A DNA stretch of 64,000 bases. It comes from Loxodes magnus (taxonomy: Eukaryota; Ciliophora; Karyorelictea; Loxodida; Loxodidae). The notes below the pieces were generated by a model that did no database searches, was not told the DNA's origin, and was given only the letters and a program-made list of their open reading frames with translations. The stretch lies in the NCBI GenBank assembly GCA_946699065.1, contig CAMPDV010000277.1, forward strand, positions 209,001 through 273,000, written 5' to 3'. Positions 51,401 through 63,089 of the stretch are shown in pieces (the first letter of the stretch is position 1; each line of letters opens with the position of its first letter). The translations under genes were made by a program, and so were the position numbers.

Positions 51401-54307
51401 TTGCATAATAGCAGGATTCTAATAGAGTAAACTTAGTGACTTGAAAAATTTCAATTTATTTAAAATTCCAAAATTCGAAAGAAAGGCAGATATGAATTTA
51501 GGAAAATTTAATTTTCTAAAATTTTAAACCTTATGGAAGGATAAAAAAGAAAAAGTCTAATGAAGAAAAAAAATTAAAGATAGATTACAGTCATTTCTGA
51601 AAAATTAACTATTGATTATGTAATAACTGGATATATGATGAAATATACAAACTAAATTGATAACTTAAATTTAGAAATAATGAGCAAGATTCTTAATTAT
51701 TTTTAAATGGAAATACATAAGAGTCATTCCTTCAAATTTCTGTTTCTAGTTTAAATGCTACATCTCTAAAATACCAACTCTACATATTTAAGTTGCTATA
51801 TTAATATTTTATTACATAAACATGTTTTAAAGAAAATAAACATTCTTGTTTATTTTTAGTTTTGGGTTCTTATAAAACTAAATTTTGAAAGGCTAATTTC
51901 CTATGTAGAGCATTTTGATATATTAGTTCTACTTTTTGATATAATTATTTTCTTTCTCAATTATAGCTTTATTTTACTGATTTTGCCTCATACAAATATT
52001 AAGAAAATAATTTAGAAGCTTTAAAGTATGAAATATTTGAAAGCTTGTTTTTCTCTATCTTAATAAAGTAGTTCTACTATAGAAAGATTTTAAATAATAA
52101 TAGTTCATATAGAAATCAAAGAATATCAATAGAAGATTGGCCGTAAATATCAAGAGAAAGTTATTTATTTAATTAAATAAAAAGGGATATTATGATAATG
52201 TGCTTTATAGCTTTATTATATTATAAAGTTTAAGTTATTTAGTTTAACTTCTTTTTATCTTTTATTATGAAGCTTTTACTAGTATTATTTAAATCCTTAG
52301 CAGGGTTATCCCTAATATAATACTACCATTAGATAAAGAAGTATAAAGAAGAAATAACTAAATATGAATTAAATAGTTTCTTATATAATAGCTATTTATC
52401 CTTTTTAATTCACTCTATTTTTCTCTTAATCCTTTATTTTCTTTTATTTTTTAACCTTCCTTAAAACTTACAAAAGGTAACTATTATTAATTTTTCTGAC
52501 TTGAAACTGTATTTATTTGCTAATAGAGTTCAGTACCTTAATTAAAAAGTCACTTTTATGAACTATTAAAAGGGCTTGCTTTTGATATCCTTTTTTGATT
52601 ATCTCCTTTTATAGTTGAGTTATAAATATAGTGTGGAACGCCTTATACAGTAATGGGTATTATATGATTAAAATCAATTATAAATTAAATATTTTCATTA
52701 TATCTTTAAGTTATATACATTTAACTAAATACCTTTCTATTACTAAGCTTATGTATTTATTTCCTTTAGCATCTCATATCTCAATTATACGATTCTATAT
52801 TTAACTAGCTCTTATGAAATTGAACAATCAATCATATTGGATATTAGCCAATTTTCTAGCTTGTAAAAATTGATTTCAAAATTTAAATTTTTGCATTAAA
52901 GAGAGAAATAAATTCTTGAATGCAAGTTTTCTACCCAGCTTAAGAAATAAGCCAGATTATTATATAAGAGATCTCTAAATTTATTATTTAAACTTGACAA
53001 ATAGCTTAATTACCTGCCAATATACTCCTTTAAATATTTTCTATTCTATTAATTTAATTAATTAAGCTTGTAATATCTCAGGCTTAAAATTATTTTTATA
53101 CTTATTGCTCAAAGTATAGCAAATACCTTTACTAATTATCTCAAATTTTAGCCTCTAGATTTTTCCAACGAATCAATATTTATTGAGCTGCTTAAAGTAT
53201 ATGATTTTAACTTTTTGCTTAAAAGGTTATGATTTCAAAATTTATTGATTTGATATAAACTAAAATTCTATAATTTTTAGGAATAATACAGTTTTAAACT
53301 TTTTTCTTTCTTGGTTTATTATATATCTCTATTTATGAATCTAGCATCTATCTCATTTAAAATATCTTTGGATTTATGGTCTATTTTATATTCTAAACTA
53401 TTAGCTAAATACTTTTTTATCTTAAACTTCAATCTAAATGTTTTAGTTTTCCTTTATATTGTTTAAATTAGATTTCAAATGTTAGTAAGAAAATAGTGAT
53501 AGTTATTAGATTTAAATACAAGGCTTAATAGCTAAACTGTGCTAAACGAAAGGCTTCTATGAATCTTTGTTTCTAAATTGTTTTTACTATATCAATTTCA
53601 GATTTCTGTTACCCAATGAATTCTTTTTCCTAGCTTTATGATGTTTAGTTTTAATTAGATTTAACTTATACAAATAATTCAACTCAAGCAGCTTTAATTA
53701 ATTTTAAACTTTCCTTATTCATTTTTTTTCTTTATTTCATTCTAAATTCTTTGCAGAACATGAGAGATGAAATAACAAGCATCTAGATTATAGAAAAATA
53801 AGAAAGTGTTTAAAACAAAGGCAGCTAGATTATAGAGCGTAAAGCTTATTGATAGCATGAAAAAAGATAAAATTGTAAAATTAGATGCCTTTAATGAAGA
53901 GTAGCAAGGTATTACAAATCTAAAATCTGAATATTTAGTTGAATCCTAACACTAAAAGCAATAGTAATAGAGGATTAAATAAATTAATATAAATACTTTA
54001 TTCATATTTTAGCATTAAAGCAAAAGAACTTTCAAATAGAGTAATTAATCTTTCCTTAATTTAATAAATAAGACATTTCGATGCTATTTATCAGTTAAAT
54101 AACTAATTAAACTTTAAATAAATAAAGCTTATAAGAATATATTTATTATATCCTTTTCTTAATAAAGCATTAACTTGATCCTTATGAATATAAGATTAAG
54201 TAACTTTAGAGAATAATTAATTAATAGAAAACTAATTTATGGGCAGATCCTAAAGGTTTTTAAAAAGAAAAATTCCTAAAATTGATTAATGAGTAATAAT
54301 TTAATAT

Positions 54308-55125
54308 AAGCATATCTATTTATATATATATAAACTAAATGTAAAATGTTTTGCCTTCCTCTGGACTCTCAACCAGGTTTATGCTACCATTTTGGTTTCG
54401 TGGATGGATACATCGTCTTGTTTAGATCTATGTTTGTAAAAATTCTTCTTTTATAAATTCCTTACTAGTTGATATAGAGTCAATTTATTTCTTTTCATCT
54501 TCTATTTTCTTCTTTTGTTTTTAGTCTTCATCAATCCTTGCAAGAATTTAATAAATGATACTTTGACTTACAATAGAAACATTTTTTTTTTCTTTAGTCT
54601 TTGGCAGAACTTTTCTTTCTAGGATTCCAATTCGTTTTAAAATTTCTGAATTTTTATCTTCATCATTGCTCATATGATTTTGCTAAATAATAGGTTATTG
54701 ATCTTCGACTATCCTTCTATTTGTTGCCTTAAAACTTTATTAAGATTAAAGATACAGTTCTTATTCAGTCACTACTTTGTTTTATATTAACTAATTTTTT
54801 AATATTATTATTTCATTATTTAGATCTTCAATTGTGTTCATAAATTCACGAATTCTTTCCCCTTGGTTAAATATTATTTCATCGAAATCCGTTATTTTTT
54901 AGTTTAGTTTCTAAAATTATTCCATTGTTAATAGTACAGTTTTTGTTTACTTTTCTTCCTGTTTTGAAGGTCCCACCATCATTTTACCTTGGGAAGATGA
55001 ACTAGATTCATTTTGTTTCTCTTCTTGTCTGAGTATCTTGGCTACTTATTTTCTAGCTTTTCTAGCTTAATTCCTAGAAAGCCTTAGTGACTATTCCATT
55101 TTTTTTCTTAAGCATATCTATTTAT
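54308..55125 (-). mobile_element. Gag-type retroelement insertion, 16-bp target-site duplication
   Basis: The 786-bp insert 54324-55109 is flanked by AAGCATATCTATTTAT at 54308-54323 and 55110-55125. The empty site is visible in duplication copy 1 (near 14308, AGCATATCTATTTAT once). Minus-strand orientation: a short A-rich leader, then an ATG and a Gag-like ORF. No RT is present, so it is non-autonomous or truncated. Confidence 0.85.
54531..55099 (-). CDS. Gag/ORF1-like protein with CCHC knuckle behind an A10 slip site
   Basis: From ATG 55099 (minus) an uninterrupted frame without a single TGA reads MEQSLRLSRNQARKARKQ, a Gln/Ser linker and a long coiled coil (ERIREFMNTIEDLNNEIIIL). At 54591-54582 lies a run of ten A. 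The zinc knuckle CFYCKSKYHLLNSC (CX2CX4HX4C, 54581-54540) follows in the -1 frame and stops at TGA 54533-54531. The -1 step at a poly-A run could be programmed frameshifting, as used by many retroelements, or a one-base indel in a dead copy. Reading frame 0 onward also stays protein-like. Related to the copies at 2.9-3.5 and 10.9-11.8 kb. Confidence 0.7.
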
Positions 55126-57452
55126 CTTATTGCAATATAATATCCTTACATCATTATTTGAAAATAAAGACTCTTAAAATTTAAGTATGTAGTGATTATT
55201 ATTTTTACTTAAATAAATACACTAAAATTATTTGAAGTTTAGATATAATAAGCTAATATATCTCAATCTAATAAAGATAAAAGGGATATAATTACATTAT
55301 TCGATACCATAATTAAAATTTTTAAGCTGGAAGATTAAATTATACTTGTAACTAAAGTTCGAATACTTCAAATATCATTTGATAAGCTAATATCAGTTAT
55401 AAGTAAGCTTTTATAATTTAGATACATAAAAGGCAAATTTTTTAAATGGGCTACATTAATAGTTTGAATGAATGAGTTCATTTAGTCCTTTGCTTATATT
55501 TTAAAAACTATTCCTTCCTGTTGCCCTCTTCTTTCCTTTTTGCTAGCTTACAATTAAATTAATGTTTCTATAGTTATACTCTCCATTTTAGACTTAATTT
55601 TTACCTTTTCTTGGTTTCAATAGAAACAGATCTGAAAATACTTGGAGAAAATTAAATTTAAATCCAAATATACAGATATATGAGAAAATTTGGTTTTTGG
55701 ATCCTTAGAAATTATTTTATTAAAAGGTAAAGAAAAACCATTTAGTTAAGAACAAAGCCTAGGAGCAAGCTTTTAATAAGCCATTAAAAGTCGAATATAC
55801 AATAAATATTTTCTTTATTTAATCTTATTTTTCTAAACTTCTCTCATAGTTTATGCTAAATGTTTGCTTTAAGTTGAAATATTTATTTTCACATAGAAAC
55901 TAAAATAATGTAAGATATTTGTATCAGCTGAATAAAATAAGTGATTTGCTAGTAACTTGACATCTAGAATGGTGAAGTTAAGAGCAACATATCAGTCGCT
56001 TAAGTTAAAATGCTAGAGATAAAACATAATAACTATATTTGATTTGATTGACTTAAAGTTATAAATTAATTATATATAATTTCTTTTGGCTACTTTAGTT
56101 ATTAACTTTTCTATTTTTTCTTAATATTTAAAGCAGGAAACCAACTAAAAATTATCCTACACTAAAAAATAAAAATTTTAAAGTTCGAATGTAAAGTTTA
56201 GTTGGCGTAATTTAGTAGCACTGAAATCTCTTTATTAACGAGGAGTTTTCTAAAATTCAAATCTAGCAATAAAAAATTATTGCTGCTATGTCAACCAACC
56301 GGAAAATAGTTATTAAAACACTTATAGAAAAAGCCTTTAAGTTGTCTGTTCTTTCTATATTTATAAATTCATTTATCAGAAGAGGCTAAGAGACAATTAA
56401 ATGTTAGAAAGGGAGATACGATGAATAAAGAAGCAAAGAGCTAAGTATCAAAGTAGATAAAATCAAAGAAATTTTCATTTAAAGAGTCGTAAGATATATA
56501 TTCTTAAAAGGTATAAGTAGATTAAATTAAACTCTATTCTTAACTTGAAATATTGAAGCTATCTAAGCTATTGCTCCAAAAAATTCACTATTGATTATTT
56601 ATTTTAATTTTATTTATTCTTCTTCAATTTCTTCATTATGGTTGTTTCATGACGCAAATATCTATTAATATTAAACATTTTAAGGACATAAAGACCATTT
56701 TATTGTTGAAGTTTCATTAATAAAGCATCTATAGCATAATTTTAGTTTTCGGATGTTTTAAAGAACCCCATCAATTTCTATTTGGTTTTATTTACAGGCT
56801 TTTAATAGCCTATTGTTGTGTTTGACTATCCAATTAGAAAATTAATTTATCTTATTTAGTTCATAACTAACACATTTTACAATTTATAGTTACATCTTCT
56901 ACAATGGATTTTAATCTTAAAAGACTTAGCTGATACTCCAAAACTTTATTATATATAAATAGATATAATACTTAACACTAAGTATTGCATTTTCATCTTA
57001 ATATCTTTTTGGCAGTCTTTAATAGTTTAGATTTGATTTTAGCAATATTAATTGAAAATTATAATCATTTGAACAGTTTTTACACTCTAATTTAGATAAA
57101 AACAAATATTTTTAAGACTTATTGCCTATTTTTTCTCTTTCTGAACATATAGATAAGTTTTTTTATTCTTAGTTATAACTTTAGCAAACAAGCCAGAATT
57201 TAAATATGTTTCACAAGGACAATTTTCATAAAGGAGTTAGCTAATGAACAATTGATTAGCAACATCTTTAACGAACCTCTCCATTACATGCATTTCTTAC
57301 AATTTCTTAGTTTTTGAATCACTATTTTTATAAATAAATACTGTTATCTTAGAAAGTGTTTTCTAAATAATGACTTGAATGCATTTTAAATGTTTATCTA
57401 ATCTATATATCTACAAAGAATTTCAATCTTATAATTATATAACTTAAAATAG

Positions 57453-57833
57453 CTTCTATTGGATTCACAGTTTCGTAAATAGAATGATAGGTTGAAGGTT
57501 TTAGAAGGTTTTTTATCAATATATGAACTACTTAGAAGATTAAATTTATCTTAAAGTAAATAAACTGATGTAAATTAGAGAAGAGTTAATGTAAGTGAAT
57601 CATATAGTTTATAGTTAAAAGCTAATTTAACATTGGTTATTAGTAATAATGAATATACTATTTATCATTTTATAACTATTAGTTATAATTACATTTCTCC
57701 TTATTATCATTTAGACTCTAATTTATTTTTATCTCAACTTCTGGATACGATGAACTATGAATCACTGGATATAGCCAGGGTATTAACAGAACTTATGTGC
57801 TTACTCTTTTTATTTTTTTATCTCTTTTTATGA
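57453..57833 (+). CDS. 3' end of a truncated gene at the duplication border
   Basis: Immediately after duplication homology ends, a plus frame reads SQFRKQNDRLKVLEGFLS, IYELLRRLNLSQSKQTDV, then SQLLDTMNYESLDIARVLTE and a hydrophobic end (LMCLLFLFFYLFL), terminating at TGA 57831-57833. No start is visible and upstream sequence belongs to the duplicated pseudogene, so the gene was probably cut by the duplication. Family unknown. Confidence 0.4.
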
Positions 57834-58454
57834 CTATATTTTTGATCTTTCCGTTCTAAGAGTGAAATTGAGAAATAAATTTACTTTAATATAATGCTAT
57901 TAAACAAAGATATCAGGTCTCAGAGTAGGATTTTTTGTGGCTTCATAAAACAGAACTAATAAAATCCTTTAATATTACTAAATATGTTCAAATATTAGAT
58001 AAATAAAGATTATCTAAGCTTTCTTTTCCATATGAGTAATAGCTAATTTTTATAGGAATACTTTTCAATTGTATTTAATATTAAAACTATAAAAATGAAT
58101 TCGCAGCTTTAAGATTTAAATTAATTATTGCCTGTAATTTTTGTAAATTTTAAATCATTTTATTCTGGAAATTTCTAAATATCTTCAAGTTGCTCTCTGA
58201 TTGTTTGTGTACCGAACATGTCTCTATAACAAAAAGTTGCTTCTTAATAAAATTTGATTCTTAATTTAATTAGTTCTAAATATGAAGTTAGAGTGAAATA
58301 GTTTGCTTATCATCATTATTTATTCCATAAAAATAATTTTATTTTGCTTGTTAAAAGTATATGCATTTTTAATTTAAATTGCATACGAATAGTTTTCCTA
58401 TATCATATTTTGGATAATTAATAGATTCTACCCGTGTTTAAAAGAGAAAAAATA

Positions 58455-58763
58455 ATGCAGATATATCTTAAGATGGAGGTTTGCTGAAGTCAATACAGCA
58501 AAACTCATTAAAAACTGAAACGGGCGACTTTAAAGCCTTTCTTGCCAATGTACGAATGCTCTTGTTTATTTATTTTTTCATCTTACATTCTCCTCTCATT
58601 ATAGAATAAAAACTCAAACTAACATCTATATACAGCATTAGGTAACGTAAATATGCGATAAATAATTTCAAAGTATCATGGAGTATCATTCTTATAACGT
58701 CTCGGATTATAAATATATATGATTATTGATTTCAAATATATTCAAATTCTCTGCTAATAATGA
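58455..58763 (+). CDS. Possible small protein, about 102 aa
   Basis: ATG 58455 to TGA 58761-58763. Segments include KTHQKLKRATLKPFLPMYEC and LGNVNMRQIISKYHGVSFLQ with a short hydrophobic stretch. The local base composition is richer in C/G than its flanks. No homologue recognised; it could be an exon of a larger gene or chance. Confidence 0.25.
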
Positions 58764-59591
58764 TAATACAATTACCTTTTTCATTTAAGAGACACCAAAA
58801 TAAGTCACTTAAATCCTTTTTTGAACTATTGGCTTTCTTATTTCAGATTTAAGTTTACTTTTTTAATTATTGTCTTATTAAGAAATTGGATAGTTTAACA
58901 CTTACTAGTGTTTATTAATAGAAAGTCCATTGGAAAATTCTGTTGCATTAATCATATAATTATTACATACTTTATGCAGAAAATGAAAGAAGTATTAGGT
59001 AATCTTTCAAGTCCTTCATACAAAGTTCACGTTATATAAATTAATTCCTAATTGAGTGTTTCTTTTCCTCAATTGCTTTACTACTATCTCATAATAAAGA
59101 AGTGAGAGTGAAGGAACATGAGAACTCTCTTGCATAACTCCATTTTTGCAATGAAGTCTGTAAGTTGTTTATCATCAATAGAAAAGAAGTTCAGATTTTG
59201 TAGAAATATCTAAGTGCTAGAATCAATCCCAGCGGAAATTTTAATTTCTAAAATATTGAAAAAAATATTTTTCTCACAATACTATTAAAATCATAAAGAC
59301 ATCAATAGAATAAATTGAGAGCTTATTAAAATGATTAGCTTTTGTAGACTGTAAATAAGAATAAAAGATTAGAAGTAAGTTTAATATAAAATACGAAGAA
59401 AAGAAAGCAAATTTAAAACAATTGTTAAGAAAAATATGAAAGAAAATTCGTGATTCTTAAGTATTTAAAAAAGAGCAAAAGAAATGAAATTTTTTAAATA
59501 AAATCATTTAAAAAAGATACTAAAATCAAAAATATGAGCAAAACTGATAAAAATCAGTTTAAAGGAATAATGTCTTAATAAATTATAAAAA
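58764..59591. other. AT-rich interval upstream of the MORN gene
   Basis: No supported gene. Contains A-rich sequence directly before the MORN gene's ATG; no defined promoter element recognised. Confidence 0.4.
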
Positions 59592-62500
59592 ATGGGAAAC
59601 CAAATGAAAAATTACGAAGGGGAAGTATGCGATGGAAAAATGCATGGAATAGGAACTTATAAATGAAACAATGGAAGAAAATATGAAGGATAATGAATAG
59701 AAAATTAAAGAGAAGGAAAAGGAATAATGTACTGACCAGACGGAAATTCTTATGAAGGAGATTGACTAAAAGATAAAATGCATGGATAAGGAGTATATAA
59801 ATGGAAAAATGGAGATCAATACGAAGGATAATGAATAGAAAATTTAAAATAAGGTACAGGAATTTATCAAGGATTAGATGGAAATTCTTATGAAGGAGAT
59901 TGGCTAAAAGATAAAAAATATGGATAAGGTATATATAAATGAGAAGATGGACGTAGATACGAAGGATAATGAAAAAATGATTAAAGAGAAGGCAAAGGAA
60001 TAATGTACTGATCAGACGGAAATTCTTATGAAGGAGATTGACTAAAAGATAAAATGCATGGATAAGGAATATTTAAATGAAAAGATGGAGATTAATATGA
60101 AGGATAATTCATAGAAGATTATAAATAAGGAAAAGGAGAAATGTAATTTGCAACTGGAGATATTTATGAAGGAAATTGGATAAAAGATAAAAAGCATGGT
60201 TAAGGAGTATGTAAATGAAAAGATGGACGTAGATACGAAGGATAATGAATAGATAATTTAAAATAAGGCAAAGGAACAATGTATTATTCAACTGGAGATG
60301 TTTATGAAGGAGATTGACTAAAAGATAAAAAGCACGGATAAGGAATATATAAAGGAAAAAACGGAAGTAAATACGAAGGATAATGAGTAGAAAATTAAAG
60401 AGAAGGTAAAGGAATAATAAATTGATTAAATGGAAATAATTATAAAGGAGATTGGACTAAAGATAAAATGCATGGATAAGGTATATATAAATGAAAAGAT
60501 GGAGATCAATATGAAGGATAATGAATAGAAAATTAAAGAGAAGGAAAAGGAATGATGATATACTCAAGTGGAGATATTTATTAAGGAGAATGACTAAAAG
60601 ATTAAAAACATGGATAAGGTATATATAAAGGAAAAAATGGAAGTAAATATGAAGGATAATGATTAGATAACTAAAGAGAAGGAAATGGAACAATGATATA
60701 CTCAAGTAGAAATATTTATGAAGGAGAGTGAATAAAAAATAAAAAGCAAGGATAAGGTATATATAAATGAAAAAATGGGGATAAATTTTAAGGCTAATGA
60801 ATAGATGATTAAAGAGAAGGCAAAGGAAAAATAGTCTGATTAAATGGAAATTCTTATGAAGGAGATTGACTAAAAGATAAAATGCACGGATAAGGAATAT
60901 TTAAACGGAAAAATGGAGATTAATATGAAGGATAATATATAGAAGATTATAGATAAGGAAAAGGAATAATGTAATTTGCAACTGGAGATATTTATGAAGG
61001 AAATTGGATAAAAGATAAATAGCATGGATAAGGCATATTCAAATGAAAAAATGGAGATAAATACGATGGATAATGAATAGATAATTTAAAATAAGGCAAA
61101 GGAATAATATATTATATAAATGGAGATGCTTATGAAGGAGATTGACTAAAAGATAAAATGCATGGATAAGGTATATTCAAATGAAAAAATGGACGCATAT
61201 ACGAAGGATAATGAGTAGAAAATTAAAGAGAAGGTAAAGGTAAAATATAATATACAAATTTTGATATTTATGAAGGAAATTGGACAAAAAATAAAATAAA
61301 TGGATAAGGAGTTTATACATGAAAAGAAGGAAGTAAATATGAAGGATGTTGATATAAAGAATAAATCTTAGGAAAATTATCAATCTTATATTTCATCGAT
61401 GGATATTTTTTTGATTCTTTTTACTTCAAAATGAATGCAAATACAAGACAAACTCTCGATTAATAAACAGATTTATCTAAGAATTTAAATCACAAAAGTT
61501 AAAACTTATTAAGAAAGTAATAAATGGAAAGCTAATAATTACTTATACAATAAAGTTAAAATATCCTTAATAATATATTTAGTTTCCTATGCTTAAAGGA
61601 TATTTGTTATTTGCAAATGATTAGTAGCTTCTTCTATTCCTATAATTTTAAATTCTAAAATATAAAAGTTAAATATTATAATGGAACTGATAATCAAATA
61701 TAAAGCAGATTAAATTGAATGATAAAATAAATATAGAACTAAGATATAATAAAGCTAGTCATTGATTTGAATAACTTGTCTCAAAATTTGATAGACTAAT
61801 TATAAAATAAGCTATATCATAGTATTCTGTTTAGATAATGAACTAACCTTAAATAAGGGAAAAAGGATTAATTATCAGATTTTACTCTTTTAAGTTACAA
61901 TAAAACTTTTATACTTTCTGCTTTTTTACCTTATTAGAATTTAAAAAGACTAGCACTTCAAGGATGTTTCAGAGATGATGATTTATATTTTATTGAGATG
62001 CTAACAAATCTTTAATCATTAGATTTAAATGACAATACTAAAAATCAAAATAGCTAAGGGCTTAGTGGAGAATTTTTAACTTAGTATTGTATGCATTTAA
62101 ATAAGCTTAAAAGCATAAAAGTTAAAAGTGATTACCTTTAGTAGATATTTATAAAAGAATATTTAGAATAAAAAGGAAAACTTATTTAGTAGCTTAATAT
62201 TAATGAAACCTAAACATAGCAATTTACTCATTTCTGTCCTAACTTAACTGCTATTGATTCTTAAATTCATGGTTCTGCATAGTCAATTTTAGATAAAGGA
62301 ATAAACCCTTAAATTTAGAGTTTAGAGTTAGAAGGAAATTTTGTATCTGAATGTTTTTAGTAATAGATATAAGGTAAATATGCTAAACTTAATAAAGTAA
62401 GCTTATAAAACTGTGCTAGTTTTAGTGATTAAAACTTGTAGATTCTTTTATAAAATGCAAATAACATCTAGTCACTTAAATTAAAAAGTTTAGGACAACT

Positions 62501-63089
62501 TACTAATTCTTCGCTAAGATAAATAGGTAATTATGGATACAACTATCAATAAATCAGTCTAATTGACTTAGATCAAATAACACAAGAAACTTTAATTTTT
62601 ATTCTCTAAGAATGTAAAAAATTAAAGTCAGTAGAGCTAGATTAACTAAATGAAATAAATATAAAAGTTTTCAAAGTTATGCAGTAAAATAACTTTTATT
62701 TGCAAAGTTTAAAACTAAGAAACTTAATAATATAAGGAAATGAAAATTGAATAGATGAGATATTATAATTTACCCAATTAAATTACTTATAAATAAATAA
62801 CTTAAATTTAAACACTTTAAGTTTCACTAAAATATTATAAAAAGCAACTAGGTTATAAATTTTAGATTTATCTGAAAATTAAATCTCAAGCGAAACATTT
62901 CCTGTAAATGATAGAAATAACCAACCTTATCCTATTTATAAAAGTCTAAAGATTTTAAAGGTAACTTTTTAAAAATTTGAATTCGCAGAATAGTTCAGAA
63001 GATTAAAGAAGAAATATTGAAAAATAAAATTTTTTAATGGAGAATAAGAGATAGAAAAGAATATCGTAGATCTTGATTTGATTTTGTGA
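59592..63089 (+). CDS. MORN-repeat / F-box / leucine-rich-repeat protein, 1165 aa
   Basis: ATG 59592 starts MGNQMKNYEGEVCDG, followed at once by 26 MORN repeats of 23 aa (pattern YEGxWxxxxxxGxGxYxxxxG) to about residue 600. An F-box follows near residues 656-690 (ILNNIFSFLCLKDICYLQMI), then leucine-rich repeats from about 780 to the end (NLKRLALQGC, NLQSLDLNDN). MORN repeats bind lipid or cytoskeletal/cortical partners; F-box plus LRR is the plan of SCF ubiquitin-ligase substrate adaptors. A cortex-targeted adaptor is an inference. One frame without introns. Conserved MORN Trp positions are mostly TGA and many Gln are TAA/TAG, so this gene fixes the genetic code. The stop is taken as TGA 63087-63089; the last internal TGA (Trp) is 23 codons earlier, so termination is context-dependent. 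Confidence 0.95.
59607..61395 (+). repeat. 26 MORN repeats, 69-bp unit (138-bp higher order)
   Basis: DNA repeats of 69 bp alternate between two types, GNSYEGDWLKDKMHGQGIYK and DQYEGQWIENQREGKGIMY, giving a 138-bp higher-order period. Several pairs are nearly identical, pointing to recent expansion. Confidence 0.95.

Larger units (their letters stand above)
49520..57452. repeat. Segmental duplication, copy 2
   Basis: Same-orientation counterpart of 8085-16740 (landmarks listed there). This copy contains the intact 5' part of gene E where copy 1 has the broken fragment B. It lacks the two insertions of copy 1 but has its own 786-bp insertion at 54324-55109. Confidence 0.85.
52300..57452 (-). 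pseudogene. Decayed 3' portion of a gene C-like Cys-rich gene (copy 2)
   Basis: Parallel to 12300-16740. Membrane-region similarity to gene C lies around 56090-55900 minus (LNLSDWYVALN-like), and the C-terminal extension at 53100-52680 minus is better preserved than in copy 1 (NNKFRDLLYNNLAYFLSW; ENWLISNMIDCSISQELVKY; RIVQLRYEMLKEINTQ). Frame changes elsewhere and the missing 5' half mark it as a pseudogene. A Gag-type element is inserted within it. Confidence 0.65.

Noticed and set aside
60109..61383. Minus-strand Leu/Phe/Tyr-rich ORFs that look like membrane proteins
   Set aside because: They are the antisense of the MORN repeats; their regularity only mirrors the 69-bp repeat.
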